Shown here: positions 21,430-30,150 of the stretch, piece after piece | Numbering within the stretch: the first letter of the stretch is position 1 | How the letters are laid out: each line of letters starts with the position of its first letter | DNA from: Chara braunii | Taxonomy: Eukaryota > Streptophyta > Charophyceae > Charales > Characeae | NCBI GenBank assembly: GCA_003427395.1 | Contig: BFEA01000704.1 | Coordinates: 97,014-129,925, forward strand | Direction of reading: 5' to 3' | DNA length: 32,912 nucleotides | Position numbers and translations under genes: made by a program | Notes under the pieces: model-generated | What the model was told of the DNA's origin: nothing | The model's input: only the letters and a program-made list of their open reading frames with translations | Database searches by the model: none

Positions 21430-22062
21430 TTTTAGTCCGTGGTAGTCGTCAAAGTCAACCCCTTGATTTTTGTTCAGGCCCTGGATGATGGAACTGGGCT
21501 CCAGGGCAATAAGAGATGACTGCTGCCATAGGTAAGAACTTGTGTACCACCCACTCTCCGCAGGACGCAGAAGAAGGTGTGGTGATCAAATGCATTGAGA
21601 GTTGTCTAGCGTTGAGAGATTAACCCCTCAAGGCGTGTGTCAGCTGAAATTTGAGTGTCGAACGTGACCCTCGAGATCATCGAGGGCAGTGTGATTATGG
21701 GTACTACATAATACATGATCATTGAGACTTCCTGAGTAAGCTTGCATTGTTAATCGATATAAGAAGACCCTGCGTTCGCACGATTTTATATTAAATCTTG
21801 CTCGCGTCGCCTTACCGATTTCTGCATTAAAAGATTGTGGGTCGTATATTGAAGGGACTAGAAGTGTTGCCATATTTTTTTAGTGTGCTTTTAATTTGAT
21901 GTTTTAAAACGTGGTGTAACACGTGGTGAGTGAGATGCGTTGTAGTCAACCGACGACGAGTCGCGCTTGGAACTTCAGCCCCTTAATGCGTTCGTTCGCG
22001 TGTGGGTTCGATAGAGGTGTGAGACCGCACGTACCCCCTATGCGACAACGTACGAGAAACGT
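21430..22062 (+). repeat. Conserved 3' block of family 1 (copy B)
   Basis: It matches the reverse complement of 7540-6930 throughout. Examples are GTCGTCAAAGTCAACCCCTTG near 21446, GAGAGATTAACCCCTCAAGGC near 21615, CCCTGCGTTCGCAC near 21768, and the GACGAGTCGCGCTTGG segment near 21954 shared with copy C. It stops at 22062, where the palindrome-bearing block starts. Copies A, C and D continue for a further 350-400 bases. Confidence 0.75.
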
Positions 22063-22560
22063 TGTCGGCCCAAATACGCTTACAAGGGTATTTGGCCATG
22101 CTTTTGCATTTGACACCGTGACAACATCGGTTACCATGACGGGGCCGATCTGGAATGGAAAGGGTGTGCCCGCTTTAGCGTGACACTCGCAACGAATTCC
22201 TTGGCCAATCAGTCCGGGGCGAATTGGTGATAAAATTTCGAAAGTATGTGCACGAGTTGTTATGACGCGCCCTGTGATGGTTAAGATTAGTAGTAATACC
22301 CTCGGACCGAAGAGGTCGAGGGGTTCATTGGGTTAATACTGTGTCGGGTAGATCCACGACACGCACTTAGACTTGGCCTGGTACTTGTCTACCTTCCGGT
22401 ATTGGGCGTATAAAAATGTCAATGTTTGTCTTCCTTTGCTCAGCCTAGAGTACTCGGCACAACTACCTTTACTTGGTATGGTATTGGTCACCTGCTACTT
22501 GAGTGCTTTCCCCGTTGTTCTAAGAGTGCGGGCCTACCCCTCTAGTTGATAATTTTTCCG
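22063..22560 (+). repeat. Palindrome-bearing block following copy B (possible 3' LTR or start of copy F)
   Basis: It starts TGTCGGCC. The palindrome at 22067-22097 has one mismatch, and the next bases TTTTGCATTTGACA resemble the equivalent point of copies E and B. After about 60 bases similarity to 14541-14954 fades. The remainder to 22560 has no gene that I can see. Confidence 0.4.
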
Positions 22561-22789
22561 TTGTAACCCTCAATGTCAGGGCTATAGGTAAGTACCGGGC
22601 CTTCAGGTCTTCTGAGCGACCAAGTGCCCTTACAGGGCACACACTCACTCAGGCCGACAAGCACTCAGACAGGCACGCAGACCAGCAAGCGTACACACAC
22701 GCACGTATTTAGAAATGGCTCGGACCGCCAGGCGGACCAAGCCCCACTAATCTACAAAGACCTGAGTTGCTCCTCCTCAAACCGAAGTA

Positions 22790-22875
22790 GGAGCTAGCTC
22801 AGTGGGTTTCGGTGCGGATTTACAATCAGGGGACTTGGGGATCGAATCCATCCGACCCCGAGCTAGCTTTTTTTT
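22790..22875 (+). ncRNA. tRNA-like sequence (tRNA pseudogene or SINE head)
   Basis: An A box TAGCTCAGTGGG lies at 22795-22806 and a B box GGATCGAATCC at 22839-22849, at tRNA-like spacing. A TTTTTTTT pol III terminator follows at about 22868. A TTTACAA segment sits where an anticodon loop would be. The ends carry GAGCTAGC repeats that can pair. The T-stem and anticodon stem are poorly paired, so a working tRNA is unlikely. A tRNA-derived SINE or tRNA pseudogene fits better. Confidence 0.55.
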
Positions 22876-22904
22876 ACGGGGAGCTCTGCTTTGGCCTTCA
22901 CCCG

Positions 22905-22985
22905 GTTGCGGTCGGTCGGGACTCGAACCGTGACCTCGTTCTTCAGGGACTGTTACAGTTAGTCCGCTGTAACGAGGCCGTTACA
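22905..22985 (-). ncRNA. Second tRNA-like B-box sequence
   Basis: On the minus strand a perfect B box GGTTCGAGTCC lies at 22929-22919. The flanking GGTC/GACC can pair, but the rest does not fold into a good cloverleaf. A direct repeat GTTACAGTTAG occurs twice (22952 and 22980). It is likely part of the same tRNA-derived repeat cluster. Confidence 0.4.
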
Positions 22986-22989
22986 GTTA

Positions 22990-23789
22990 GCACGTATAGA
23001 TAGATAGTAGGTAGATTTGTTAGTTTAGTTCTTTTTCCTTTCTTCCTTTTGTTTTCTTATTCCTATCGTTTCTATTTCGTTTTTTTTATATTTTTATTAT
23101 TTTATTTCGTTTAACTTTAGATTCTCCTCGGATTTTGAAACAATTTTTTTTCTTTATGACGAATCTGGTGCACTTCCCGGGTAGATTCACTTTTGAAGAA
23201 GGCACCTCCTTTGTGCTGAGAACCCGACGTAGCAGAGCCGCCCGCAATCGAGCAGGAGGAGGGTATCGCGCAGGGAGAAGTGAGGGTGTGACCGGGAAGG
23301 AGCGAGCGAGGGCGTGAGCAGTAAAGCGAGCAATGAAGCAAGGGAAAAGAGAGGTGGCACAACTGGGAGGGTGAGAGCTCCTCAGAGGTGGAAGGCGACG
23401 ATGAGCACGAGCGAGTCAGTCGGGAAAAGGAATCGAGCGCAAACAAGAGATGTCTGTGTTGTGAAGGAGGGCGACTCACGCGAGGAGAAAAGAGATGGCC
23501 ACGAAGAAAAGGAACTACGGACAACACAAAGGGGTAGACGAATGGTAAGTAAAAGAAGAAGTCAGTATTATGAAACATAAAGGAAGGAGAAAAGGAACAC
23601 AACGCGACAGCGAGAAACACGCTCGGGCTTGCGCAATGAGGAGAAGAAAGCAAGTACCAAGAAGGGGAAGACATATTCGCGCAGGTGAAGAAGAGTAAGC
23701 GCGGAGCGAAAGATGAGGAATGCGTGGTGTAGAATGAAAGGGAACACCTGGAAGAAAGAGAAACCATGTGTCGAAAGAAAACGAAGAAG
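22990..23789. other. T-rich then purine-rich region, no gene assigned
   Basis: 22990-23150 is T-rich. 23150-23789 is rich in GA on the plus strand, with scattered GGTAAGT-like donors such as 23541-23550. The long minus-strand frame at 24010-23117 runs through the poly-A tract as poly-Phe and has biased composition throughout. I do not accept it as a protein. Confidence 0.4.

Positions 23790-23856
<67 letters not shown>
23790..23856. repeat. Poly-A tract of 67 bases
   Basis: An uninterrupted A run preceded by GAAGAAG. It could be the tail of a retrotransposed sequence, but no parent gene is recognisable upstream. Confidence 0.95.
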
Positions 23857-23860
<4 letters not shown>

Positions 23861-23964
23861 AGGGAAATGAGACTTACCCGACCGACGTGTTGGAACGCGC
23901 ACTCTTGTGCCTGTCGAGCTCCCCTTGATATGATCACGGTATGCTGCACATCGTGAAGGATCAG

Positions 23965-24033
23965 GGAGCGTCGAACAACGAACTGACGACGGCGACGACG
24001 GTGACAACAACAGCGACGAAGATGAGAAAACAG
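23965..24033 (+). CDS. Possible acidic exon (phase 1-1)
   Basis: A 69-base segment runs from an AG acceptor (GGATCAG) to a strong AACAG|GTAAGT donor. In the frame with both boundaries in phase 1 it encodes DDGDDGDNNSDEDEKT. The donor is strong, but the acceptor has a poor pyrimidine tract and no neighbouring exon was identified. The composition and phase resemble the acidic exons at 28412-30000 on the other strand. It could be chance. Confidence 0.2.
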
Positions 24034-24596
24034 GTAAGTCTTCAATCGTGCGGCTTACCTCATGGCACTTCCATCAATACGATGGGCAAAATCGAATGAA
24101 CCTACCACGGAAATGTGGAAACGTACATCGCTGCACACGTGCGTGTGTGTGTGTATGTGTGTACGGGCGAGTGAATGTGTATGTGTGTGAGAGGGAAAGA
24201 AGGGGAAACACGCGAGTTTCTGATCGCGCGACTGATTGCGAGGTACTTCTATCGATTGGATGAGCAATCGAATGAATCAACCACTATAAGATGGAAATAT
24301 ACACTGCCATACTCATATGTGTGGGTACGTGTGTGCATGAGTGTGAATCGAGAGGGCTGAGTGCGTGAAGTTCCGTTGATAAGGTAAGCAAAATCGAATG
24401 AATCTACCACTGGAACGCGGAAATATACACTACTATTTCTATGTGTGTGTGTGTGTGTGGGTGTGTATGTGTGTGTGTATGTGTTGCGGTTACTTCGCGT
24501 TACTTCCATCGATTAGAATAAGTAAAATCGAGTGCATCTACCGCTAGAATAGGAAAGTATACACCACCATATGTGTGTGCGTATGTATGTGTGCAT

Positions 24597-24879
24597 GCGA
24601 AAGAGAGGCACGCGTGAGGAAGGAAGAGACTACATTGTGAAAAGAATGAGACTACGTGATAGGGAGAAGAAAGCACGCGTGGTAGGGAAGTGAATACGTG
24701 GGAGGAGGAAGAAGATAAAGGAAGGAACGAGGTGGAAGCAGGGGGAAGATGGCGGAGGTAGGAAGAGAAGGAAGGTTCAAGATACGTACCTGATGATATT
24801 GGACGTGGGCCAGGACGTCGGGTGCATCTGAAATCGAGCTACGGAGGCAAACTGCATTGTGAGCAATCTTTGGTGTACA

Positions 24880-24880
<1 letters not shown>
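24597..24880. other. Purine-rich spacer, no gene seen
   Basis: GA-rich sequence with a minus-strand CAG|GTACGT donor-like site at about 24786. There is no coding frame I trust. Confidence 0.3.
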
Positions 24881-24882
<2 letters not shown>

Positions 24883-24966
<84 letters not shown>

Positions 24967-24980
24967 GAGAGAGAGAATAC
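24883..24980. repeat. (GT)n followed by (GA)n
   Basis: About 62 bases of GT pass directly into about 35 bases of mostly GA. Confidence 0.97.
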
Positions 24981-25116
24981 TTCGATCAAGGAGTTGAGCC
25001 ACGTACCTCGCGATGGGTAAGTCCCGGAGGCCGAGACTGGCTTCACGCAACTACCATCGAACGAAAGAGTGAAATCGATTGAATCTTCCGCTAGACCGAC
25101 GAAGTATTCACTCCTA

Positions 25117-25119
<3 letters not shown>

Positions 25120-25182
<63 letters not shown>
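25120..25182. repeat. (GT)n microsatellite
   Basis: A pure GT run of about 62 bases immediately after the fifth family 2 copy. Confidence 0.97.
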
Positions 25183-25185
<3 letters not shown>

Positions 25186-25565
25186 TGAGAAAGAAGGCTC
25201 TAAACAACTACTACACACAGAGAGTGGAGGGAGAGAGACGGGGGCAAGGGAGATCGACTTTCCCGATGGAATGGAACATGGCCGACATCATGGCTGGGTA
25301 CGGTGCAGAAGAAATGATTGTGCAGAGGGAGGAAGGTGAATGCGTGGTGAAGGGAGTGCGCAAGAAGAAGAGGAAAGATAGAAGAAGGAGAAGAAGAAAA
25401 ACAACAGAAAAATTGTGGCAAATTTTCTGACAGGATGATCACATGTTGAGCCCATATTTCAACCGTTGGAACTGTGTTTATAAACTGTTTGGCGGGGGGG
25501 GGGTCATGTGTTCCACCAGAAGTGAAGGAAACCAACGCTGACCAAACATTGGGAAAACTAAAACT
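25183..25565 (+). other. Unassigned; open frame with basic end
   Basis: A plus-strand frame is open to 25430 and ends in a lysine/arginine-rich stretch (KKKRKDRRRRRRK). The middle is compositionally balanced. A possible AAG|GTGAAT donor lies at about 25336. No domain is recognised. An exon is possible but unsupported. Confidence 0.2.
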
Positions 25566-25569
25566 GGTG

Positions 25570-25735
25570 TGTCCATTTGTTGATCCATTTGTTGAAAACT
25601 TGTTGGTCCATCTGTTGACAATTTGTTGACAACTTGTTGAAAACTTGTGGAGAACTTGTTGAAACGTGTTGAAAACTTGTTGAAACGTGTTGAAAACTTG
25701 TTGACACGTGTTGAAAACTTATTCACCTTTCGTAG
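25570..25735. repeat. 21-bp minisatellite
   Basis: Units of GTTGAAAACTTGTTGA(A/C)ACGT repeat with good identity at 25650-25720 and with more decay toward 25570. On the minus strand this reads as FNKFSTR heptads. I take that as a by-product of the 21-bp period. Confidence 0.85.
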
Positions 25736-25924
25736 AACGTTACGTTCTGTCTTGGTGAAAAAAATCGAAATTTTTGGCTCATGTCATCAGTTTTCGCGGT
25801 TTCTTCTCGTTTTTTTCTCTTGTTGCACGATACGCTATGCTCTTTCGCAAATGTTAATCTTTGAGTCTTCCAGTACTCCTGGCATGCAATGGCTACAATG
25901 ACCTCAGATAAAGAGAGAGTGTCA

Positions 25925-25925
<1 letters not shown>

Positions 25926-25990
<65 letters not shown>
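25926..25990. repeat. (AG)n microsatellite at the edge of the satellite array
   Basis: About 62 bases of GA sit where the satellite unit normally has the short GCTGAGATG. The run therefore looks like an expansion inside the first unit. Confidence 0.95.
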
Positions 25991-25992
<2 letters not shown>

Positions 25993-26925
25993 ATGCTGCA
26001 AGCAGGGTTCACTACTGCGTAACACAAATTCACCAGCATGGCAGTGTGAGACCTAGAGTGGGACGCAGTAGCCAACCTTTTTTTTTGATTGGTGTTGGAT
26101 TGCGGTATTCCATTCTGCTCATGGATGCATGAGGGAGCCTCAATAAAATGTTGAGTTGCCCTGCTACAAACACGGTTCACTACTGCGTGACACAAATTTA
26201 CCAACATAGCAGTCCGCGAGAGAGAGTGGCACGAAGTAGCCAACCTTCCTTTTCGAGTCTGTAGGATTGCTGTACTTCAATCTATGGACGGACACATGTG
26301 GAGTCTCAATTAAATGCTGAGATGACCTGCTACAAACTTGGTTCACTACTGCGGGCAACAAATTTACCAGCATGGCAGTTCGCGAGAGAGAGTGGCACTC
26401 AATAGCCAACCTTCCTTTTCGAGTCTGTAGGATTGTTGTACTTCATTCTATGGACGGACGTGTGTGGGAGCCTCAATTAAATGCTGAGATGCCCTGCTAC
26501 AAGCTCGGTGCACTACTGCGAGCAATAAATTTACCAGCATGGCAGTCCGCGAGAGAGAGTGGTATGCAGTAGCCAACCTTCCTTTTCGACTCTATAGGAT
26601 TGTTGTACTTCATTCTATAGACGGACACGTATGGGAGCCTCAATTAAATGCTGAGATGCGCTGCTACAAGTTCGGTTTACTACTGCGAGCAATTTGTTTA
26701 CCAACGTGGTTGTCCGAGAGAGAGAGTGACACGCAGTAGCCAACCTTCCTTTTCGAGTCTATAGGATTGTTGTGCTTCATTCTATGGATGGACGCGTGAG
26801 GGAGCCTCGGTTAAATGCTGAGCTGCCCTGCTACAAGCACGGTTCACTACTGCGTGACACAAATTTAGTAACATAGTGGCATGAGAGAGAGAGTGACACA
26901 CACTAACCAACCTTGCATTAAGGAC
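25991..26925. repeat. Satellite array, about 5.5 copies of 167 bp
   Basis: The anchor GGTTCACTACTGCG or a variant occurs at about 26006, 26174, 26340, 26507, 26674 and 26841, spacing 166-168 bases. Each unit has a short (GA)4-5 (CGAGAGAGAGTGG) and the conserved TAGCCAACCTTCCTTTTCGA. Frames are not conserved. The flanks at 26926-27079 are unique sequence without a gene. Confidence 0.9.
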
Positions 26926-27076
26926 TACCACGGATAGTGTTTTTTTCATAACATAGTTGCTCTATGACCAATCACACAATGATGAGCATTACAAGGGATT
27001 GTACAATTGTGCATCATAAATAACAGACCATATGTTATAAAGTGACTGTTCGAGTGCCATGGTTCACAGTCTTCAT

Positions 27077-27079
<3 letters not shown>

Positions 27080-27153
<74 letters not shown>
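27080..27153. repeat. (CT)n microsatellite
   Basis: A pure CT run of about 74 bases. Confidence 0.97.
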
Positions 27154-27154
<1 letters not shown>

Positions 27155-27236
27155 GCATGCAATGACCGTAACCTTGTGCAATGAACCTTCTGATTCACAA
27201 ATTTCGTAATGAACCTTCCGATTCAAACTATTGTGT

Positions 27237-27569
27237 TTAAGGTCTGGCGCACAGACTTTCTGTATCTCTTTCCCCGTCTCTGTTTCTCTCATGCTGCGCT
27301 GCAATGAACTCCATGTCGAAATCGTCATCCGTTATTGTTGCATTCTGTGGCCCACTCCTGTGGGCAGAGGGCAAGCCAGCTTGAAATAGCGCAACAACCT
27401 TCTCAGCAACAGATACGGCACGGTCCAGCTTGAAGATCGAAAAACTCATGACTGTGTCGCGGCTGCGGACAAATGATGCGATGTCTTGCTTTATACATTT
27501 GAATTTTTGTATCTGCTTCGCTGCTCTACTGGTCTTTGTTATCTGCTCGATTTCACATTGCAGAACCAT
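27237..27569 (-). CDS. Coding-like frame, unknown product, charged C-terminal part
   Basis: A 110-residue minus-strand frame has balanced composition: an alpha-helical segment with KQIQKFKCIKQDI and a later DDDFDMEF acidic stretch. It is separated only by one in-frame TAA (at about 27570) from an upstream frame that ends in VMLQQLALA. The two therefore look like one former protein broken by a nonsense codon, or two exons of which the stop belongs to an intron. No known family is recognised. It belongs to the minus-strand genic region that includes the acidic exons and the H3-like gene. Confidence 0.4.
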   Translation of the reverse strand: MVLQCEIEQITKTSRAAKQIQKFKCIKQDIASFVRSRDTVMSFSIFKLDRAVSVAEKVVALFQAGLPSAHRSGPQNATITDDDFDMEFIAAQHERNRDGERDTESLCARP

Positions 27570-27570
27570 T

Positions 27571-27882
27571 TATGCCAAAGCCAGTTGCTGCAGCATCACG
27601 CTAAGGTTCACACCGTTCCTCCTCATCTGCAAAACCTTTGTGAGTGTCGTCTTGAATGCTGGAGCGCCCCAAGGATCGTCGCCGCTCCGTCTCCATGTTT
27701 TGTTCTCCTTCATCTCTGCTCGCATCTTGTTGTGAGTAGGGAGCTGGTGATCTATTTGCTGCGATCGTACAAGCAGGATACCTTTTTCTGCCCATAACCA
27801 ATGTTTCAGTTCCCATATTATCTCTCAACGCACAATTGTGATCATTCTGTTGCACTCCCCTATCACTGCTCGAATCCCTCAC
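27571..27882 (-). CDS. Coding-like exons, unknown product
   Basis: Two overlapping minus-strand frames are open here. One can be entered in phase 1 from an acceptor GATCGCAG|CA at about 27757 and runs to a TAG (27601) with a Glu/Arg-rich end (FADEEERCEP). The other contains MRAEMKENK...TKVLQMRR and continues in frame with 27569-27237 apart from one stop. I cannot decide which is used, and both may be decayed. Confidence 0.35.
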
Positions 27883-28135
27883 TCCGCTACGTGTGATCGC
27901 AGACCTTCCTCCACATTCTCCCCTAGCAGTTTTGTTGTTGTTTGCAGCGCCGTAAAAAATTCATCCTCTGTCGGGTACAGTGTTGCGTCCTTTGCGTCAG
28001 AAAACGCAAAGGCTTTTGCAACCGAACGAAACAGCTCGTCCTTCATTTTCTTCGTGAATACGCCGCTTTCTTGGTTAGCTTGTTGTTGTCCTACCCCGCT
28101 CGCGCACGGTTTTCTTTGTGAGTTCGTGCCATCTG
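27879..28135 (-). CDS. Probable exon, unknown product, entered in phase 1
   Basis: The acceptor TGTGTCTTCCAG lies directly before 28135 and has a T-rich tract upstream. The exon opens in phase 1 (CA completing a codon begun by G). It encodes a hydrophilic start with GVGQQQANQESGVF, then helical MKDELFRSVAKAFAFSDAKD and EDEFFTALQTTTKLLGENVEEGL, before a TGA at 27879. The duplicated acidic exons upstream on this strand end in phase 1 with a G, so they would join in frame. A weak donor GAAG|GTCTGC, also phase 1, lies near the end. No family is recognised. Confidence 0.45.
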
Positions 28136-28411
28136 CTGGAAGACACACATTACAACGCAAAAATAAGGTTAAGAAGTCGGAGTATCGCATCCTTTCGAAT
28201 GAGCGAAAATCGACAACCCGTTTGGGCACAACACAGCGACCAGAAAAATATTATTAACAAACCGAACTATTGTCGTGCAAAGGTTCGGGTGAAATCAACT
28301 ATTCGTATGAAAAAGCACAACACCTTCGTTGCATCGTAGATACGTGAGCATATTGTTTGACTTGTCACTACGATTTTCTACCTAGGAGCAACGCTGAAAG
28401 AGTTTGCTTAC

Positions 28412-28614
28412 GTTCTAACGTTTCATTCTCCTTCTGCACCAGTTGTCTGTCATTTGAGGGCGTGTCACATACACCTCTCTCCCTGCTGCGTTTTTTTTAG
28501 CTTTTGTATCTCGTTCTATCATGAAAATGTGATATATCTATCTCATCCGCCCGCCTCCCATCTTCATCTCCCTCTTCTTCATCCTCGTCTTGCTATGTGT
28601 TGTCGCTGCTCCGC
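28412..28614 (-). pseudogene. Acidic exon copy 4 (decayed)
   Basis: The unit layout is kept (GATGCAG acceptor, GAAC|GTAAGC donor) but the exon is 203 bases long. It lacks the start of the acidic stretch and its length breaks the 3n rule of the other copies. The upstream ATGGATGCAG of the other copies is GTGGATGCAG here. Confidence 0.5.
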
Positions 28615-28852
28615 CTGCATCCACAACGAAAAGGTTTAGATAAGTAAGATATAAAAGAAAATGTAAGGTTGACCACATTTATGTGGTTCAGCGTCAAGTG
28701 TCCACACATCCATTTGTCGTCGAAGCGACATGCTTGCACATATATGTACATGTATTTATTTATTTAGGCTATAAAAGGATGGAGGGCAATAAGCAACTTA
28801 CCTAAAGTAGTGACTTCTTACCTGGGCAGCAATGCTGGCAGAGTTTGATTAC

Positions 28853-29076
28853 CTTTTTGCGTTCCATTCTCCTTCTGCACCAGATGTCTGGCATTAAAGG
28901 GCGTGTCGCATGCACCTCTCTCGCTGCTGGTTTCTTTTCGCTTCCATATCTCGTTCTCTCAGGAAATTGTGACATCTCATTCTCATCCGCCCCCCTCCTG
29001 TCTCCATGTCCCTCTTCTTCATCCTCGTCTCGCTCTGTGTTGTCGCTGCTCCATTCTTCCTCTTCGTCGCCTTCGT
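28853..29076 (-). CDS. Acidic exon copy 3 (frame-shifted at its end)
   Basis: Acceptor GATGCAG and donor AAG|GTAATC. It encodes DEGDEEEEWSSDNTERDEDE and then a basic/polar part ending near RRMERKK. Its length is 224 bases, one less than copies 1 and 2, so the donor falls in a different phase. The product would be shifted after splicing unless a different donor is used. Confidence 0.5.
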
Positions 29077-29312
29077 CTGCATCCATAACAAAAATATTTA
29101 GATAGCTAAGATAAAATAGAAAATGCAAGGTTGGCAACGTTTGTTGTTTTGCATCAAGTGCCTACGTATCTATCTGTCGCCGAAGCGGCATAGTTGCACA
29201 TATATGTACATGTATTTATTTATTTAGGCCACTAAAGGATGGAGGGCAAGAAACAACTTACCTAAAGTAGTGACTTCCTACCTGGGGAGCAATGCTGACA
29301 GAGTTTGCTTAC

Positions 29313-29537
29313 CTTCTTGCGTTTCATTCTTTTTCTGCACCAGTTGTTTGTCATTTGAGGGTGTGTCGCATACACCTCTCACCGTGCTGCGTTTCTTTTC
29401 GCTTTTGTATCTCGTTCTCTCAGGAAATGATGACATCTCTGTCTCATCCGCCCCCCTCCCGTCTTCATCTCCCTCTTCTTCATCCGCGTCTCGCTTTGTG
29501 CTGTCACTGCTTCGCTTTTCCTCTTCATCGGCCTCGT
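29313..29537 (-). CDS. Acidic exon copy 2 (intact, phase 1-1)
   Basis: The exon is 225 bases (75 codons) between CCTTTTTGTTATGGATGCAG and GAAG|GTAAGC, both in phase 1. It begins DEADEEEKRSSDSTKRDADE and ends with QKKNETQE. This is the best-preserved copy, with no stop. An ATG ten bases before the boundary, in the same frame (MDAD...), could alternatively make it a first coding exon. Acidic stretches of this kind occur in chromatin proteins and histone chaperones. That link here rests only on the neighbouring H3-like gene. Confidence 0.6.
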
Positions 29538-29775
29538 CTGCATCCATAACAAAAAGGTTTAGATAACTAAGATAGAATAGAAAATACAAGGGTGACCATG
29601 TTTGTGTGGTTCCACGCCAAGTGCCCACACATCCGTCTATCGCCGAAGGGGCATACGTGCATATATATGTACATGCATTTATTTATTTAGGCCACAAATG
29701 GGTGGAGGGCAAGAAGCAACTTACCTAAAGTAGTGACTTCCTACTTGGGGAGCAACGGTGGTAGAGTTTACTTAC

Positions 29776-30000
29776 CTTCTTGCGTTCAATTATTCTTTTG
29801 CATAAGTTGTCTATCATTTGAGGGTATGTTGCAAGCACCTCCCCCTCAGATGCGTTTCTTTTCGATTCCGTTTCTCGTTTTCCCAGAAAATGGTGACATC
29901 ACTGTCTCATCCACCCTCCTTCCGCCTCCATCTCTCTTTTTTTTATCCTCGTCTCGCTCTGTGTTGTCGCTGCTCCGCTCTTCCTCTTCATCGCCCTCGT
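29776..30000 (-). CDS. Acidic exon copy 1 (in-frame stop)
   Basis: The exon has the same 225-base length and splice sites as copy 2 (GATGCAG acceptor, GAAG|GTAAGT donor). The frame begins DEGDEEEERSSDNTERDEDK but meets a TGA after EKKRI, at about 29846. If spliced like copy 2 it would truncate the protein. It may be skipped, since all copies are phase 1-1, or dead. Confidence 0.5.
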
Positions 30001-30140
30001 CTGCATCCATAACAAAAAGGTTTAGATAGTCAAGATATAATACAAAATGCAAAGTTAACCACGTTTGTGTGGTTCAGCGCCAAATGCGCACACATCCGTC
30101 TGTCCCCGAAGCGGCATGCTTACACATATATGTACATGCA

Positions 30141-30150
30141 TTTATTTATT
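30141..30150 (-). promoter_or_regulatory. Possible poly(A) signal of the H3-like gene
   Basis: Two overlapping AATAAA hexamers on the minus strand lie about 55-65 bases past the TAG stop at 30206. The same motif recurs in each downstream 462-bp unit. Confidence 0.45.

Larger units (their letters stand above)
14541..22062 (+). mobile_element. Family 1 copy B, long diverged retroelement-derived copy
   Basis: The copy contains, in order, a terminal block (14541-14954), a leader interrupted by an insertion (15062-15979), leader sequence to about 16800, a middle region, a shared block (18590-18930), a hairpin array (19125-19850), 123-bp tandem repeats (20075-20640), an RNase H relic (20855-21075) and the 3' block (21430-22062). 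At 22063 a new palindrome-bearing block starts (TGTCGGCC), directly after a purine-rich CGAGAAACG. That is where a 3' LTR would be expected. No intact protein frame is present, so it is decayed or non-autonomous. Confidence 0.6.
24067..25125 (+). repeat. Cluster of five family 2 repeats, each followed by (GT)n
   Basis: Copies start at about 24067, 24245, 24369, 24501 and 25050. Each runs from an ACTTCCATCGAT-like start through AAAATCGAATGAATC to a TATACACTACTAT-like end. In all five the end is followed by a TG/GT tract, from short and imperfect (24143-24190, 24300-24350, 24441-24484, 24570-24596) to long and pure (25121-25182). The first four are spaced 124-178 bases apart, suggesting local duplication. 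Confidence 0.8.

Noticed and set aside
22790-22875. Functional tRNA gene
   Set aside because: Control boxes are good but the anticodon and T stems do not pair properly, so I list it as tRNA-like only.
23117-24010. Long minus-strand open frame of 297 residues
   Set aside because: It crosses the poly-A tract as poly-Phe and consists of Ser/Phe/Leu-rich low-complexity sequence from a purine-rich region. There is no domain or motif.
25570-25726. Protein with FNKFSTR heptad repeats
   Set aside because: It is a by-product of a 21-bp minisatellite. There are no flanking exons or homologous domain.
28090-28131. MARTHKENRARAG frame resembling the histone H3 N-terminus
   Set aside because: It meets a stop after 13 codons and is out of frame with the longer, better exon frame at the same acceptor. 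The similarity is short and probably chance.
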